From assembly GCA_039654915.1 (NCBI GenBank), contig CM077600.1, forward strand, positions 25,714,953-25,778,952: a stretch of DNA of 64,000 nt, in the 5' to 3' direction. Positions 10,629-31,629 of the stretch are shown here, one piece after another. How positions within the stretch are numbered: the first letter of the stretch is position 1; each line of letters opens with the position of its first letter. The position numbers were made by a program, and so were the translations under genes. The stretch comes from Aquilaria yunnanensis (lineage: Eukaryota; Streptophyta; Magnoliopsida; Malvales; Thymelaeaceae). The notes beneath the pieces are model-generated. The model ran no database searches. It had not been told where the DNA came from and saw only the letters and a list, made by a program, of their open reading frames with translations.

Positions 10629-12025
10629 GTATTCTTTTCAACTCCTACAAAAAAATTTAATCCATTATTGAGTTCTGTTTCAACTAATTTTTCTTTTTAA
10701 AATCTTAAAACCTGTTTCTTATGTGATCAAGGGGAAATCGTAATTTAATTCTTTCAATTTACTTATCATCTAATAAATCTCCACGTTAAGATTTTTAACC
10801 TAAAGACTCGCAAAGCCTAAAATCCAGCAAAAATTGAAAATTTGAGTCTCGACCATCTGATGAGAACAGATAGGGCGCCATACAGAAATCTGAAAAGAGG
10901 AACCAGTTTGGGCTTTTTCTTTAGCATAATCACCGATTGTTCGTAACAGATGAAACGAAAAAAGTTTAATATTTTCCTAAATTGTACACTTGTCAGTATG
11001 ACATTAAGGGGATAAATAAGACGACAGAGGATCCGGATTCACTTTTATCGGGGAAGCAAAAAAAAAAAAAAAAAACAGCGTAAAAAATGAATAGGCCGAG
11101 AGAAATCCTCATAGTAGAAATCCATGTGAACCTAATTACTTTTAAATTAGAACTCTAAATGTAGTGAAGCTTTTTTCTTGCAAACGAAGGGGAAAAAAAT
11201 CTAATCTTGAAAATCATATAAAAAAGTTTAGCTCAATCAGTTTTGACTATTTTTTTTTCAGAAAAAATTATGAAATCGAAATTTATGCAAAAAAATAAAC
11301 ATACAACTATTAGATGAATATTTTGCAGATCTTTAATAAATCTTTATTAAAATTGAGAAGTATGATTATGGCTAAGGAATATATACACACACACACAAAG
11401 TTGCAAAATTGAGCTCTTACACATATGGATCTCCTTTTGAATTTTTATTTTCTGTTAATCTCAATTGTCACGTTAATGGGTGTAAAAACATACATAGTCC
11501 AAAGCCATTCAACAGAATGGCCATTAAATACAAGTATAGTTTCCAATAATGTTATTAAATGTTATTTCAGTTGTCTTTCTGATCATAAAAAATAGTCATT
11601 CATCATTTCTTATACTATAAGACCTCTTAATCATATAAACTTGTGAAAAATGTCTCGATGTATTGAAAAAAAAAACATAATAGTAAACCAATGCCCATTT
11701 CCCAAAACATGGCCGCACGCCTATGAAACGTGGAATTATTCCCCCCCCCCCCCCCCTATGATATCTTTTGTTTTCATAAAATATATTATTGATGGATTAA
11801 ATCCAACAGCAGCTCTATTAACATGTATCATGTGGTCGGTCATAATTTAAATTTTTATTTAACTGGTAAATGAAATACATATATTTAAATTAAATAGTAT
11901 ATCTTCTTGCATTTCCTATATATTTTTTTTGTATTATCAAATTCATATGTTTTCGCTGAAGCCTTATAGCAGTTAAGTTATATTATAGGTTGTTTTTATA
12001 AAATCAAACACAGTGTATTAAAAAA
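10629..12025. other. Intergenic region with a 16-C tract
   Basis: AT-rich, no gene seen. It contains a poly-A run near 11060-11077, a short (CA)n near 11388-11396 and an uninterrupted run of 16 C residues at 11741-11756. The open frame 11650-11850 crosses this tract and looks like chance. Confidence 0.5.
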
Positions 12026-12511
12026 GAAAAAATTACAAAACTTCCCTATGGTTTGGTTTAATCTATACTTTCCTCCTTTATTTTAAAAAACATACACTTT
12101 ACCCTATCTATTTTCAAAAACCTACATTTTACCCTCTTTTCCTTTTACAGTATCTAATAACAACTTCTAAAATTCTAATTTAAACTGGCTAATATTTATA
12201 TTCTAGTAATTTCGAGATTTTTGATATTTTTTTCATAGCTGACTAACCTTTAAAAGATACTGATATGTATTTACAGGATGAAAAATGTATTTATAGAAAG
12301 GAAAAACTAATAATTTACAATGTCTATTAACTATAAAAAAATATTGAAGATATTCAAATTACTGAAATATGACTATCATATAATTTAAATTACAATTTTA
12401 GAAGTTGTTATTGGGCAGTATAAAAAAAATAAGGGGCAAAGTATAGGTTTTCAAAAATAAGGGGGATAAATTGTAGGTTAGGCATACCTTATGGTATAAT
12501 TGTATGTTTCC
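12026..12511. mobile_element. Fold-back MULE-like MITE (486 bp)
   Basis: The two halves are inverted repeats of about 200-230 bp; shared words such as AACAACTTCTAAAATT occur in opposite orientation near 12158 and 12395. They are bounded by a 10-bp direct repeat TATTAAAAAA (12016-12025 and 12512-12521). There is no coding capacity. A more decayed relative appears around 36830-37140. Confidence 0.7.
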
Positions 12512-12521
12512 TATTAAAAAA

Positions 12522-13860
12522 ATGTTTTTATATAGTGATTGTGATCAGGAAAAAACAAAACAAAACAAAACAAAGAGAATCTGGGCATTACCTTTTTTAC
12601 CAACTTAAAATACCTAGAGCACCTATATCTAATTAGACATACTAACTCACCTTTAACTCTTCATACATAATCCACCTTCATCTAAAAAAAAGTTAACAAA
12701 ATTATCTTTGACCAAAAGTCTCTATCTCCATTCAGAAATCATAACTCATTTTTTTCCACTACTAGGGCTGCCGTCGTTGTCATTGCTATCACTGCTTTCA
12801 GATCTTCTGTCATCATTTGTGTATGCATAAGTGTTAAAGATAAAGATGTAAAATGTCTAAAATAATTGGTAAAAGTATATGAAATAATATACACACTATT
12901 TGTTCTTTTTAAATAATATGCAAACTATTCATTTTCCAAATGATATATAAATGTATAAAAATGTCTGAATAAATACGTAAAAATTTCTGAGATAATATGT
13001 AAATAATTTATTATTTTTAAAAATAAAAATATCTTAAACAATAAATAAAAATACTTAAGTGATTATATAAAAGTGTCTAAATTGAAATATAGAAGAGGCT
13101 ATAAAAAATTATTATTTTTAAATTTAAAAATGTTTGAAAAAATAAATCAAAATCTCAAAAAGAAATATGTAAAATTATTTTAATAATACACAAAATTTAT
13201 AAAAGTATTAAATGAGGAGAGAGAAGAATCAAGCCCACTGTATGTCAGGTTCTGCAATTTTGCTAAACTTAGTGTCACGAGTTGGAGCTCATCTTGCCTG
13301 CATCTTTTTTGTTTTGACCCAGGCACATAGTTCTTGGCCAAGCCTGCTGCCACCTTGGCCTAATGGAGGATGCGATGGTCCTTCTACAAACCGGAGAGCA
13401 CCTGGCCACGGCCGCGTTCCATCGGGAAAGCATATGTTGGTCGGACAACAACTTCTCCCTCCCTACAACTGTTGCCGTTGATCTTTCCTCCGCTGCCTTC
13501 ACAACTCTCCTCCATCCACGCCACCCCACATCATATCCGAGTCCGAGAGCATCTGTCAGTTGCCGAATCGCCGACTGCAACAAGACCCTCGTGCTAGGAA
13601 CTTCTCCGAGTACGCCGACCAAGTGGTGCTCAGAAACCTTGACTGGGAATTGAAGCTCTAGGAGAAAAGAAATCAGAATGTGATTTAAGGCAGGGGTGCA
13701 ATGGAAATTAACTGCAATAGTGAAGGGTAAGTTTGAAAAATTATCAACTATGTATAATTAGCCCACAATAGCCATACACGCATCATTGGCTTGATATGTA
13801 AGTAATTAAATAGTTTTCATTCCAACAACCCGACAAAAGGAGTAAGAATTGGGGGAGATC
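12522..13860. other. Intergenic region with an unexplained GC-rich patch
   Basis: AT-rich up to about 13200, including a short AAAAC repeat near 12547-12573. From about 13210 to 13660 the sequence becomes GC-rich and stays open in several frames (+ 13363-13653, - 13275-13622). No domain was recognised and the competing frames argue against a simple gene. It may be captured or decayed coding DNA; no TIRs were found around it. Confidence 0.4.
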
Positions 13861-14107
13861 GTGCGTTTACTTGCGCAGAGGGAAATGCATATACACTGTG
13901 GGCGTCAAGAAGCGTACAAGCGAGACAGGCGCAAGCAAACCAGAGTCGGCTTCGAGAAGTGAGTCAATAGCGTTGTATATTCTTCGTCCGAGAGATCAAA
14001 GACCGAACCTTTTTTTTCGTCTGACCCCGTGGTTTTTTTCTCTACCTTCTTTTTTTTCGCCACTTGATACAAATTTGCATGTTGTGACGCGTCGGATAAA
14101 GACCTAG

Positions 14108-19581
<5,474 letters not shown>

Positions 19582-19610
19582 GGCGTCTAACTAAACCTCC
19601 GGAAATTAAG

Positions 19611-19616
19611 AATAAA
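19611..19616 (+). other. AlaAT poly(A) signal
   Basis: AATAAA lies 30 bp after the AlaAT stop codon, a plausible near-upstream polyadenylation element. The 3' UTR is then short. Confidence 0.4.
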
Positions 19617-19639
19617 GTATGACGGCTATCTGGTTTTGT

Positions 19640-20850
19640 AATTCCGAGTTTTTTTTTCCAGAACAGGTTTCCTCAATCAATGAACAATTAACTTAAGTAG
19701 ACCGTATATTTTGAATTCTATTTTCTGATATAGATCCTGGATGCCACGTCACTTGCCACTTAGGATTTTCATGTCACACACACAACAGAAATATTTAATC
19801 TAATTAATTAAAGAGTGAAGGTTAGAGATCTCTCCCGAAGTTGTCCTGCTCTGCTTCCAGAAAGACGCAGCTCTCTCCATCCATTCCAGTATTAGATGAC
19901 GTTTTCCGAAGTCCAACCCGATGTGTTTCCCAAGTCCTCTGGCCTTCAATTGTTGGATTCTACCACCCCTCTCAAGTCCTTTGTTCACTTCGCTCTGTTC
20001 CTTGTATTCCAAGGACCGAATCTCTTTTCCTTTGCGAGTTGCAGAGGTGTACACATTAAATTATCGACATTAACTTCGATATATATTTGTTTGCGGAGGC
20101 ACAGAGAGTACTTAAATTGAGGTCTTTTCGGTACATATTTTTTTTCATTTGTGTGCAAGAGTTGCAGTCAAGCAAATTGCAAATTCTTCATGATTCTTTT
20201 TTCTCTAAGAAATACAGATAATATTACGGTACACCAAGATACAAGGAAAGAATCTGGGGAATCAACCAAAAACAAACAAAAAAAATCGAAGCTATCTCTA
20301 CCATCGATTTTTTCCAATTTTTTCTTTAATGTTAGTTCATAATTGTTTCCTTTTCTTCATGATTTATTTGTTTATGTCAATGTTTAGTAGGCTAACGAAG
20401 AGGACGACCTAAGCTAAAAATTGCTAAGTGCGCGAAAGAGAATTTCGGCAGCTTTGCAAACCATTGCATTTGAGCCGCAGGTATAAAGACTCTGTTCTTT
20501 AGAAACTCAACTAGTTTTGGACTAACTTAGCAAACCCTAGAAAGTTTGAGGCCTAGAAAACCAAGAAAACAACTGGAGTTTAGATCGCGAAAAAAAGAAA
20601 AAAACTAGGAAGAAAACGCGGTTAAAAAAATGAATTCCCAAAACACCGTTTAGATCGCAGTACGCTACAATCCAAGGACTGCCACATCCACGCCTGTTTT
20701 GAAAGGAACTGGTGACCAGTTTAGTAGGAAACAGTATCATCATGAATGTTATGCCAAGCCGAAAACAAGGGTTTCACAACTGAAATTATCAGAAACAACA
20801 TCCAACCAAAGCACTGGATTATAGCAGGCTATGCGTATCAGACTTCTTCC
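19640..20850. other. Convergent intergenic region
   Basis: This lies between the 3' ends of the AlaAT and proteasome genes. It should contain both 3' UTRs. The block at 19830-20060 is open on both strands without a recognisable domain. No RNA gene or transposon boundary was resolved. Confidence 0.5.
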
Positions 20851-24066
<3,216 letters not shown>

Positions 24067-24099
24067 GATTGATCGATTAGATCTGAAAACCTAGTAAAT

Positions 24100-24205
24100 C
24101 TGCAGAGGAAACCAAGAAACATCAGTATCAGAAACACAATTAGAAATGTACAACAAGTTTAAGAAGAAGTGAATCGACGAAACGGGAAGAAGAGAGAGAT
24201 TTTAC
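24100..24205 (-). other. PAE 5'-UTR intron (predicted)
   Basis: On the minus strand CATTT|GTAAAATCTCTCTC (donor at 24205) and CCTCTGCAG|ATTTAC (acceptor at 24100) would remove 106 bp just upstream of the start codon. The untranslated sequence around it is CT-rich. This rests on splice signals only. Confidence 0.45.
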
Positions 24206-24336
24206 AAATGAGTAGCTAACAAAGTCGAACTGCTGCTGCTCCAGTTGCAGACTTGTTTGCGAGGTTTCTGTGCTTTGGTAACGATTCTCTTGGGAAACAA
24301 GCCAGAGTAGGAAAATGCTGCGTCGTGGAAAATCAA

Positions 24337-24410
24337 TGGGCTAAAGAGATGTTGATGGATTTGGGCTTATGTAGGCCAATGGGCTTGAGCTCAAATTAAC
24401 TGAATGGGCC
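24337..24410 (-). promoter_or_regulatory. PAE promoter: four site II (TGGGCY) elements
   Basis: TGGGCT/TGGGCC occurs at 24337-24342, 24362-24367, 24380-24385 and 24405-24410, about 270-345 bp upstream of the PAE start codon. Site II elements are known TCP-factor targets in plant promoters of housekeeping and growth genes. Clustering of four in 74 bp is unlikely to be chance in this AT-rich DNA. Confidence 0.5.
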
Positions 24411-24419
24411 CAAGAGGGT

Positions 24420-25936
24420 CCAAGAAAGCGTATGCATAGGAAATGGGTTTGGGAAACGTAAAGAGCCCTTCCACTGGAGCCTTTTTTCTTTTACGCCCAC
24501 TATTCCGAAGATTGATACCTACATACACCTGTCCTCAAATCACGTAGGAGTTTGGTTTTCATAGAAGACCCCAGATGCCATCAAAATGAGATGTTCTTTG
24601 GGAATTTGGATGTTTAAACACTTAAGGAGAAAAATTACCCTGGAATCCTATAGTAGCCCCATCAATGAATCAATAACCTTGTGAGGCTAACCTGGCAATA
24701 GTAATTATCCTACAAAGCAGTTTACCGACTCTCTATTTGTATTTTTGTTATATTATATCATGCATACTACTAAATCCACAATAAGCGCTTGTGCTTTTTT
24801 GTGATTTGACATCCTTTAAGGCTGGTCCGATGGAAGGGAAGGGGGCAAACATCTTGAAATTCAAATATCACATATAATTAAGCTCGTGAACATAAAAGAC
24901 ACTTGGCCTACCCCAGTTATACGAATCCAGAGCCAGCCACAGGTCATGGAATAACCAACAGGTAACATAAATTGGAGAACTTCAAGCAGTATAGTACACT
25001 GCACTACGCTGGACCCGAGGCAGGGCCAAGACCAAGAGGGAGCGAGGGTGTATGATATGATGATGGCATCTATAGCATGGCATGGCAGCATGCGCCCCCC
25101 ACCACTAATCTCTTAATTTCTGATTTTGAACCACGGGACCAGTCAAACGTGCGTCTTTATTTTGTATAATTATTACTATATTTCTTTCCTTCTTCCCCCC
25201 TCACTTTCCAAAGAAAAAACAAACATATAGAAGTAGTATTTCTTGGAAGCACAGAAAATGACAAGACAATATCTTCTAGTGAGAAACACATTCATATTGG
25301 CAGCTCTCCAGGCACGTTAAAACATTGAGCAATATACTATTACTAGTATATTTTTTTTTTATGCAATCCTTTATTTAACATTTAATTATAGAATTGAGGC
25401 ATTAGGTCAGTGGAGATGGTCCCAACACCACGCACCATTTAAAAGCACCGTTGAATTATAGAATTAAGGCACGTTAAACGGTTGTAGTTTCCCAAAGAAA
25501 AAGTAGATTAAGCCACAGTTGCCCGCTTTATCGCCGATAGTACCTCGATCGATAAGACTAATCTTCACACATCGTCAGATACATGTTTTGATTTCCAAAA
25601 TTCAAAACACGGAAGAGGAAGAATGTTCAAATTGACATAAACTTTACCCAATAACTGGGAATTTTGGATGTTGCTACAAATTTCGGATAGCTGTATTTAT
25701 CACCATTTCTTACCCAGCTGCAGCCTGCAGGTTCTTGTTGTACCAAGTCAAATGTAACTATTTAAGCCGCTTAAAATGACAGCTGCCTCTGTCTCCTAGA
25801 GCTAGACGGTACAAATCAACAACCTCTCAACCCTTTTTTGTCAATCTGAAATAAATCATTGCGTACCGTCTGTTAAAGTAAATATATACCATTAGTGCAC
25901 CACCAAGAAAAAGCCAGTAAAGAATCATCATAAATA
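24420..25936. other. Intergenic region, no gene seen
   Basis: This lies between the PAE promoter and a MITE. It has moderately AT-rich unique-looking DNA. The open frame 24861-25091 has no recognisable feature. Confidence 0.5.
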
Positions 25937-26173
25937 CTACTTTCTTTATCCCAAATTTTTTACATCATTCATTTTTCAGTAATTAATTTATAATTTTTTA
26001 GTTTCATTATTTTAGTATATACATGAATAACCTTTATATAAAAATGATAAATCAAGACATATAGTTTCTAAATATCTTTTTATAAAATTTTGTCTAACAA
26101 ATATTAATATGAATAAATTCAAGTCAAACTATATGAAAAGTCAAATAATGCAAAGAATATGGGACCGAGGTAG
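25937..26173. mobile_element. Stowaway-like MITE (237 bp)
   Basis: Terminal inverted repeats CTACTTTCTTTATCCC / GGGACCGAGGTAG are flanked by TA on both sides, the target duplication of Tc1/mariner-derived Stowaway elements. The ends are diverged from the family's CTCCCTC(C/T)GT consensus. The AT-rich interior has no coding capacity. Confidence 0.7.
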
Positions 26174-26219
26174 TATTAAATTTGATAAAAATTTCTTACT
26201 ACTATTATATTTGATAAAA

Positions 26220-27000
26220 CTTCAAACTATTCTTACATAAAACACTTTAACTATTAACTTAATAAATGTAACAAAAAAAATTAGGGACAAAAAGTTAAGG
26301 TAAAATTTTGGGACTAAGATAGCAGAAAAAGAAGACTATAAATATTAAAAGTTTAACTATTAACTTAATAAAGATAAAAAAAAAATAAAAATTGAAAAAA
26401 GCCACAGCTGGATCGGCCTAAATCATGTCCAAAAGCAAATAAGCCCAATGACTAAAATTTTATTTTAGAAGATAGAAATAATAAGAAAAAGTTGATAAAA
26501 AAAAGGGCAAAGAGTGAGATATTAGTGATAAAAAGTTGGATTTGATGATTGAAAAAAAAACAGAAAAAAATTTTCAAACCAAAAGAGCAAATAAAAAGAC
26601 TCTAGGTACTAACAATCTAACCATTAACTTAATAATGATTAGAAAAAAAAAATAAAAAAAAATTAGTTAACTCGAACCACACTCAAAAGTAGGCAAGACA
26701 TAATGACTAAAATTTTTGTTTTGGAAAGCATAATAAAAAAAAGTAACAAAAAATCTGGAAATCAAGAGAGAAAATAGAAAAACTTTAAGTATTAAGAGTT
26801 TAGCATTAAGGTCATACAAGTCAAAAGAAAGAGAGGGAGAGAGAGAGAAATAGTCGAAGCTGGATTTTATGCGAACCATGCTTGAAAACAAATAAACCAC
26901 AGTTAGGTTTTGCTTTAGAATATAGAATAAAAAAGAAAAGCAAAAAAGGAAAATGATTGAGTGACTAAAATGGGAAAGAACTACAATTCAAAAACTAAAA
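26220..27000. repeat. Diverged AT-rich repeat, 3-4 tandem copies
   Basis: Units of roughly 220-250 bp recur, each with a TTAACTATTAACTTAATAA-like start, a ...GACTAAAATTTT(A/T)(T/G)TTT... middle and an AAAAAAGTA/GATAAAAA end. Related copies occur at about 31630-32570, on the other side of the remorin gene. No coding capacity. Confidence 0.5.
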
Positions 27001-27063
27001 ACGCATTTCAGGGCAACAAAATATGAACCAGAATGAAACTCGAAAAGTAATGACACATGTCTT

Positions 27064-27536
27064 TAGAGTTGTAAATGAACGGAACATTCGATGAATCATT
27101 CGTAAAGAGTTCATTTATATTCATTTATTAAGCTAAATAAACGAACACGAATACAATTTTCTGTTTGTTTATTTAAATGAATAAACATGAACAATGAACA
27201 TACATTTATGTTCATGAATAATTTGATTATTGTTTGTTTATATTCGTTCGTTTATTTGTTCATTTGTTCATTATTCGTTTATTTATTTATTAATTTATTA
27301 TATGTAGTAATAGTAATATATATATTATGTTTGTTTATGTTTATTTAAATCGTTCATGAATATATTCTATATATTGTTCTTAAATGCATTTGTGTTCGTG
27401 TATTGCTGTTCACGAATGAGTTTATTTGCTTGGTTCATTTATTACTGCTCATAAACAAACACAAACAACCATTGTATACTAAACGAACAAACACGAACAA
27501 CTCCTATTTGTGTTTGTTTGGTCCATTTACAACCCC
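27064..27536. mobile_element. Probable hAT-like MITE (about 470 bp)
   Basis: The ends GAGTTGTAAATGAAC and GTCCATTTACAACCCC are inverted repeats. The interior is full of GTTCGTTT/AAACGAAC words in both orientations, as in subterminal repeats of hAT derivatives. The flanks ACATGTCT and ACATGCAT match at 6 of 8 positions, so the target duplication is only suggestive. Confidence 0.55.
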
Positions 27537-27539
27537 ACA

Positions 27540-28189
27540 TGCATTTGAAAAGCAATCGTAGATAAATTTTATGGTGAACAGTGGCACACTCCACAACGTA
27601 GAGTAGAAATAATTTTGTTGCGGTTTTATGTCACGCTTTGCCGCTTATATGCCCTCACATGTGGTTGTAACTTGTAATTACTGTTTAGCCTTTTCTAGAT
27701 TGATATAACTTTGTTTGCATGGGAACATTTTCCTTCAAAAGAATATGGGCATTGCAATTCAAACCTTATTAAATGAACTTACAGCAATCATAAATCTTAT
27801 CCTTAATTGTCAGCTGCTGGGTCTTGATTTTTACCTTCACCGAATGTAAAACAACCAGATAAGAATTTCTTTTTGTTGGAAATTAAGGTCAGGGAACATT
27901 GTTTTTTAAACAATGTGCGAACGCTGGCCAATGTTTGGGTTAATATATAGCATCTCACGCCTGCCAAATTGATGCTGTTGCAGCGGTTGGCTAGTTCTAG
28001 TTCTTCTACCCTACTCCTGCCCCGATCACTATACTGTGCACCAGAAATAAGGGTCAGATTTTTTCCAGATGCTGACCCATCTTTTCACACTCTTTTCTCC
28101 CACAGCACCTGCTCTTCACTTATTGACAGAATTCTACACATGAAAGCTATGGAAAATTATGCCATTTTGTGTTCAGAAATGTTTGCGCA
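27540..28189. other. Intergenic region and remorin 3' UTR
   Basis: AT-rich. The part next to 28190 (from about 27960) is probably remorin 3' UTR on the minus strand. The plus-strand open frame 27969-28196 lies opposite it and is not supported. Confidence 0.5.
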
Positions 28190-31146
28190 TCAGTGACTTG
28201 TATTGCAAGGGAAGCAACCACAAAAGTTGTGACTGGAAACCTGCACATTCTGTCTGTTCATCATCTTGTGTGACTGTCCGGTTGCCTTCTGCATCTGCTC
28301 CGAGTGCTGCTGCTGGGCAGCCGCTCTCCATTCCTCAGCTTTTCGGTGAACAATCGCCATCCGCTTCATTAGTTTCTCTTCCAAATCCGACCTCATCTTT
28401 TGTATTTTGACCTGTAAAATGTGATCATCAGAAGACATTCATGTTCCATCAACAATCCCTTAACCTTTGCATCAATCTTTACTAGTACAGCAGATGGTCA
28501 GAAACTACAACAACAAAAAATGTGGACATCGTTAGTCGCTGAGCCGCATGCAAGCATTACTTTATTTAACCATTCCTAAACGGCTAAAAACACCAAGCTT
28601 TACATCACAGGCGTGAATAACACCCAGCTGGACAGGGTTAAATATTCCAATTCCCCAAGCACTCCTCAATGCTCACATGGGGGGCACAAGTCACAACCAG
28701 CAAAACGAGAAGACTAAAGAATAGGATATGATGACTTTCAGGATTTTACTTATTTCTTTAACACTGAAGCATTTGGGCTAAAGCATATTAAATTAAGGGA
28801 AGACACTCCAACAGAGGTGGACTGGAAATGGAAATAAAAGGACAGTGAAGTTGTTGAGCATGGCAAATGGTTCGACCATGGTCAAGGAAATACATCTAAA
28901 TCCAGTTTAATATTGCCTGATTAGCTTTGAATTGAAATACATAATGGTATTGCCTTAACTGTACATCTCTTGCAAATAATGAAAAGGTAAGATGAAGAAC
29001 CTTTACAAAATAATCTTGTATGTCACAATTTGATTGGTGTTGGAGCACAGGCTTTCTATAGGAATGATATTAGGGCACAACGCTAGTCTCTTGTATTATA
29101 GGATACTTGGTATTATGTTATATGTGTGTGTGTGTAAAGTGACAGATGATGGTATATGATATTAATGAACGGCTGGACCTACTAAATATTACTCAATTGA
29201 AGATAGCACAATACCTCAAGCTTTCTTGACTGAGCTTCTGCTTTTGCATTTTGGAGATTCACCCAAGCCTGAATTTTAGCTTCTTCTCTCTGATATCTGC
29301 AGCACTTGTACAATAAATTATTACTATTGGGGACATCAAGACAAGAATGCTGCAAAACAATCAACATTTAGAATTCTATAGCTAAACAAGTTTGACAACA
29401 ACCTTAAACAGCACTTTGTCTTTTCCTCTTCTTCCCAAGCTGCAGCTCTTGATTCCGAAACACTTCTACGACATGTGTTACTGATCTCAAAATGTCTAAG
29501 GCTTTTCGAGACTTCTTCCTCCTCCTCTTCCCTTGAGCTCCAAATTGATGTAACTGAGTCGTATTGTGTTCCAAGCTGTAGCTTGGCCAAATGACATTCC
29601 TCCAACTGAGTGATGTCAATAGCACCATTGCAAACGTTGTTCTCAGAGGCCAATGGGCCTGATCTATTAGCTGGAGTGTTGTGTCGTGCAGGTGATGAGC
29701 TTTTGAATGGTGTATGGCACCGTGAAGTTGTGGAGCTTCCTAAGGGAGTCATCTCTGTCCCAATGTCTCTGTGCTTGACCTCATGAGTTGTTTCTGTTCC
29801 CGCATCTTGCATGGCCTCAGTAGATGAGTTTCTGAACAGGAATCCTTCTTTTGAGGGTTCTGAGGATCTGATATGCGGGAGAATGGTTTCTACCTCATCT
29901 GTGAACTTATCTGCATTCATTTACAAGTAATTTAGGTGATAATCAAACTCAAGAATCCGAATTCTACACATAACAACCTCTGGCCAGAACAAGAAAAACT
30001 GAGAATAAAACCTTGGTCATTTCAAATATTACAAATTGAAAAACGCATTTAGTAGTAGCCACTTAGTGTAACTGCAAAGACAATACTAGTACTGCCGGTG
30101 AAAAAGAACATCTTCTGCATTTTGATTATGAAGTTTGGGTGTTTAGTGATACGTTCTGGTTTACAGATTAACTTCATTCGAGAATATTCGAATCCAAAAA
30201 AGGAGCCCTGGAAACAGAACAAAGCCCCATAATCATTAACTTTCCCAGAAAAAAAGTAAAAGATTACAATGATGATAGTCATGAAGAGAAAAGGGACAAT
30301 TTTCCAAAACTACAGCCAAGAAGGACATCATGAAAGCTGAATTCAAGTAAAAAATCTGACCTTTTAGCAGGAAATCTGTGGAGCCTGTGACCCCATGAAA
30401 AGCTCTATGGTGGTCCAATGCCACAGAACCTTGAAAGCTTGAGACAACTTTTGCGACCTTTTCTTCTGTGACCCTTGATTTCTCCGCAATAACCTCCATT
30501 TGTTGCTTAAACCCACCAAATTGTTTGGGCATCTTTGAACAGTCAGCTGGTTTGATGGCAAGAGCAGAAGACTCATGGCAAGAATTACTGCCATTGATCA
30601 GCCATTTTTGAGCATCATCCCACTTGGAAGGAAATGTCTTTCTTGCCAGATTACCAGAACTGAAGCTGAAAACTGGCCTACCAGGTGTTGAAGGAGCGTC
30701 CATTGATCTCCTCTGTATTGCCGTGACTGAGTTCACTCCCTCTCTCCTCCTCTGGCCTGAGACATCAACAAACCCATTTCCTTTGATCTCAGCACCGCTG
30801 TTTGCTGCTGCTGCCATGGGGAATGATTTGACAAACTCAGATGTTTCTTTGAGGTTGAGCTTGCAAAGTGGGTCAGTGAATGTGTCTGCAAAAGGGTTGC
30901 CTTTGCTTTTCCCGTAAAGGACTGGGCTGGTCTCCAATGTTGGTTCCTGAACAAACAAACAAACAAACAATCCCCAACGAGATTAAACCAAAAACCAGTC
31001 ATAGACAATGAACAGAACCCATTCATGCAATATATCCAGCAACTAATCTGCAAAAGAAAAGTGGGATTGTTGTTTTCCCTTTCAATTACCCCATTAGATG
31101 GAAACAAGGATGGTGCCTGAAAGAATTTGGGACTTGCAAGATCCAT
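28190..31146 (-). CDS. Remorin family protein (long form)
   Basis: Plant-specific plasma-membrane nanodomain protein; remorins organise membrane signalling and affect pathogen and symbiont responses. Five exons join to 484 residues: 31146-31090, 30946-30361, 29910-29403, 29296-29215, 28411-28190. The long N-terminal region is polar and likely disordered, with a conserved FPSKWDDAQKWL motif encoded in exon 2. The Remorin_C domain spans about residues 368-470 (AAAWEEEE..., YQREEAKIQAW, NAKAEAQSRKLE, then a Lys/Arg-rich coiled coil ending in EEWRAAAQQQ). The C-terminal tail has Cys at 475, 477 and 480, which in this family can be S-acylated to anchor the protein (inference). There is no transmembrane segment, as expected. 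The gene is flanked on both sides by related AT-rich repeats. Confidence 0.93.
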
Positions 31147-31629
31147 CTCAGCTGGGATTTTTTTTTTTTTTCCTCTTGGGTGGTTAGAAATTGAAATCTA
31201 TTAGTCTAAGATTGTTTCTGGACCAAAATTTGTTGCCCATGTGGAAGTTCAACTTTCTGTTGCTGAGAAAGTGACTGAGAAGGAGCTGAACAGTGCAAGC
31301 TAAAGAAGCTAGAGCCTTTGACTGATAAAACAAAGCAGGCCCCAACGTATCATCACAATTTTTTGCCCATCATTCAAATGAACACATTTAAAAAATATAT
31401 AAGTAAAGGTTACATAAAGTGCTGCACCTGAGCTGAGAGTCCTGAGTTGCAGAAATAGATTAGGAAGGGGACAAAACATTACTTCATGAAAAGAAGAGGG
31501 ACTTTGGGAGACGAAAACAAAATTAAAAAAAACGTTAGATTTTTTGGACTCACGGGCTTTAGGTTGTCCATGTAGAAATTTATGGCGCTAATATGAGTTC
31601 AGAAGTTTGCTTGGTTAGACTAATAATGA

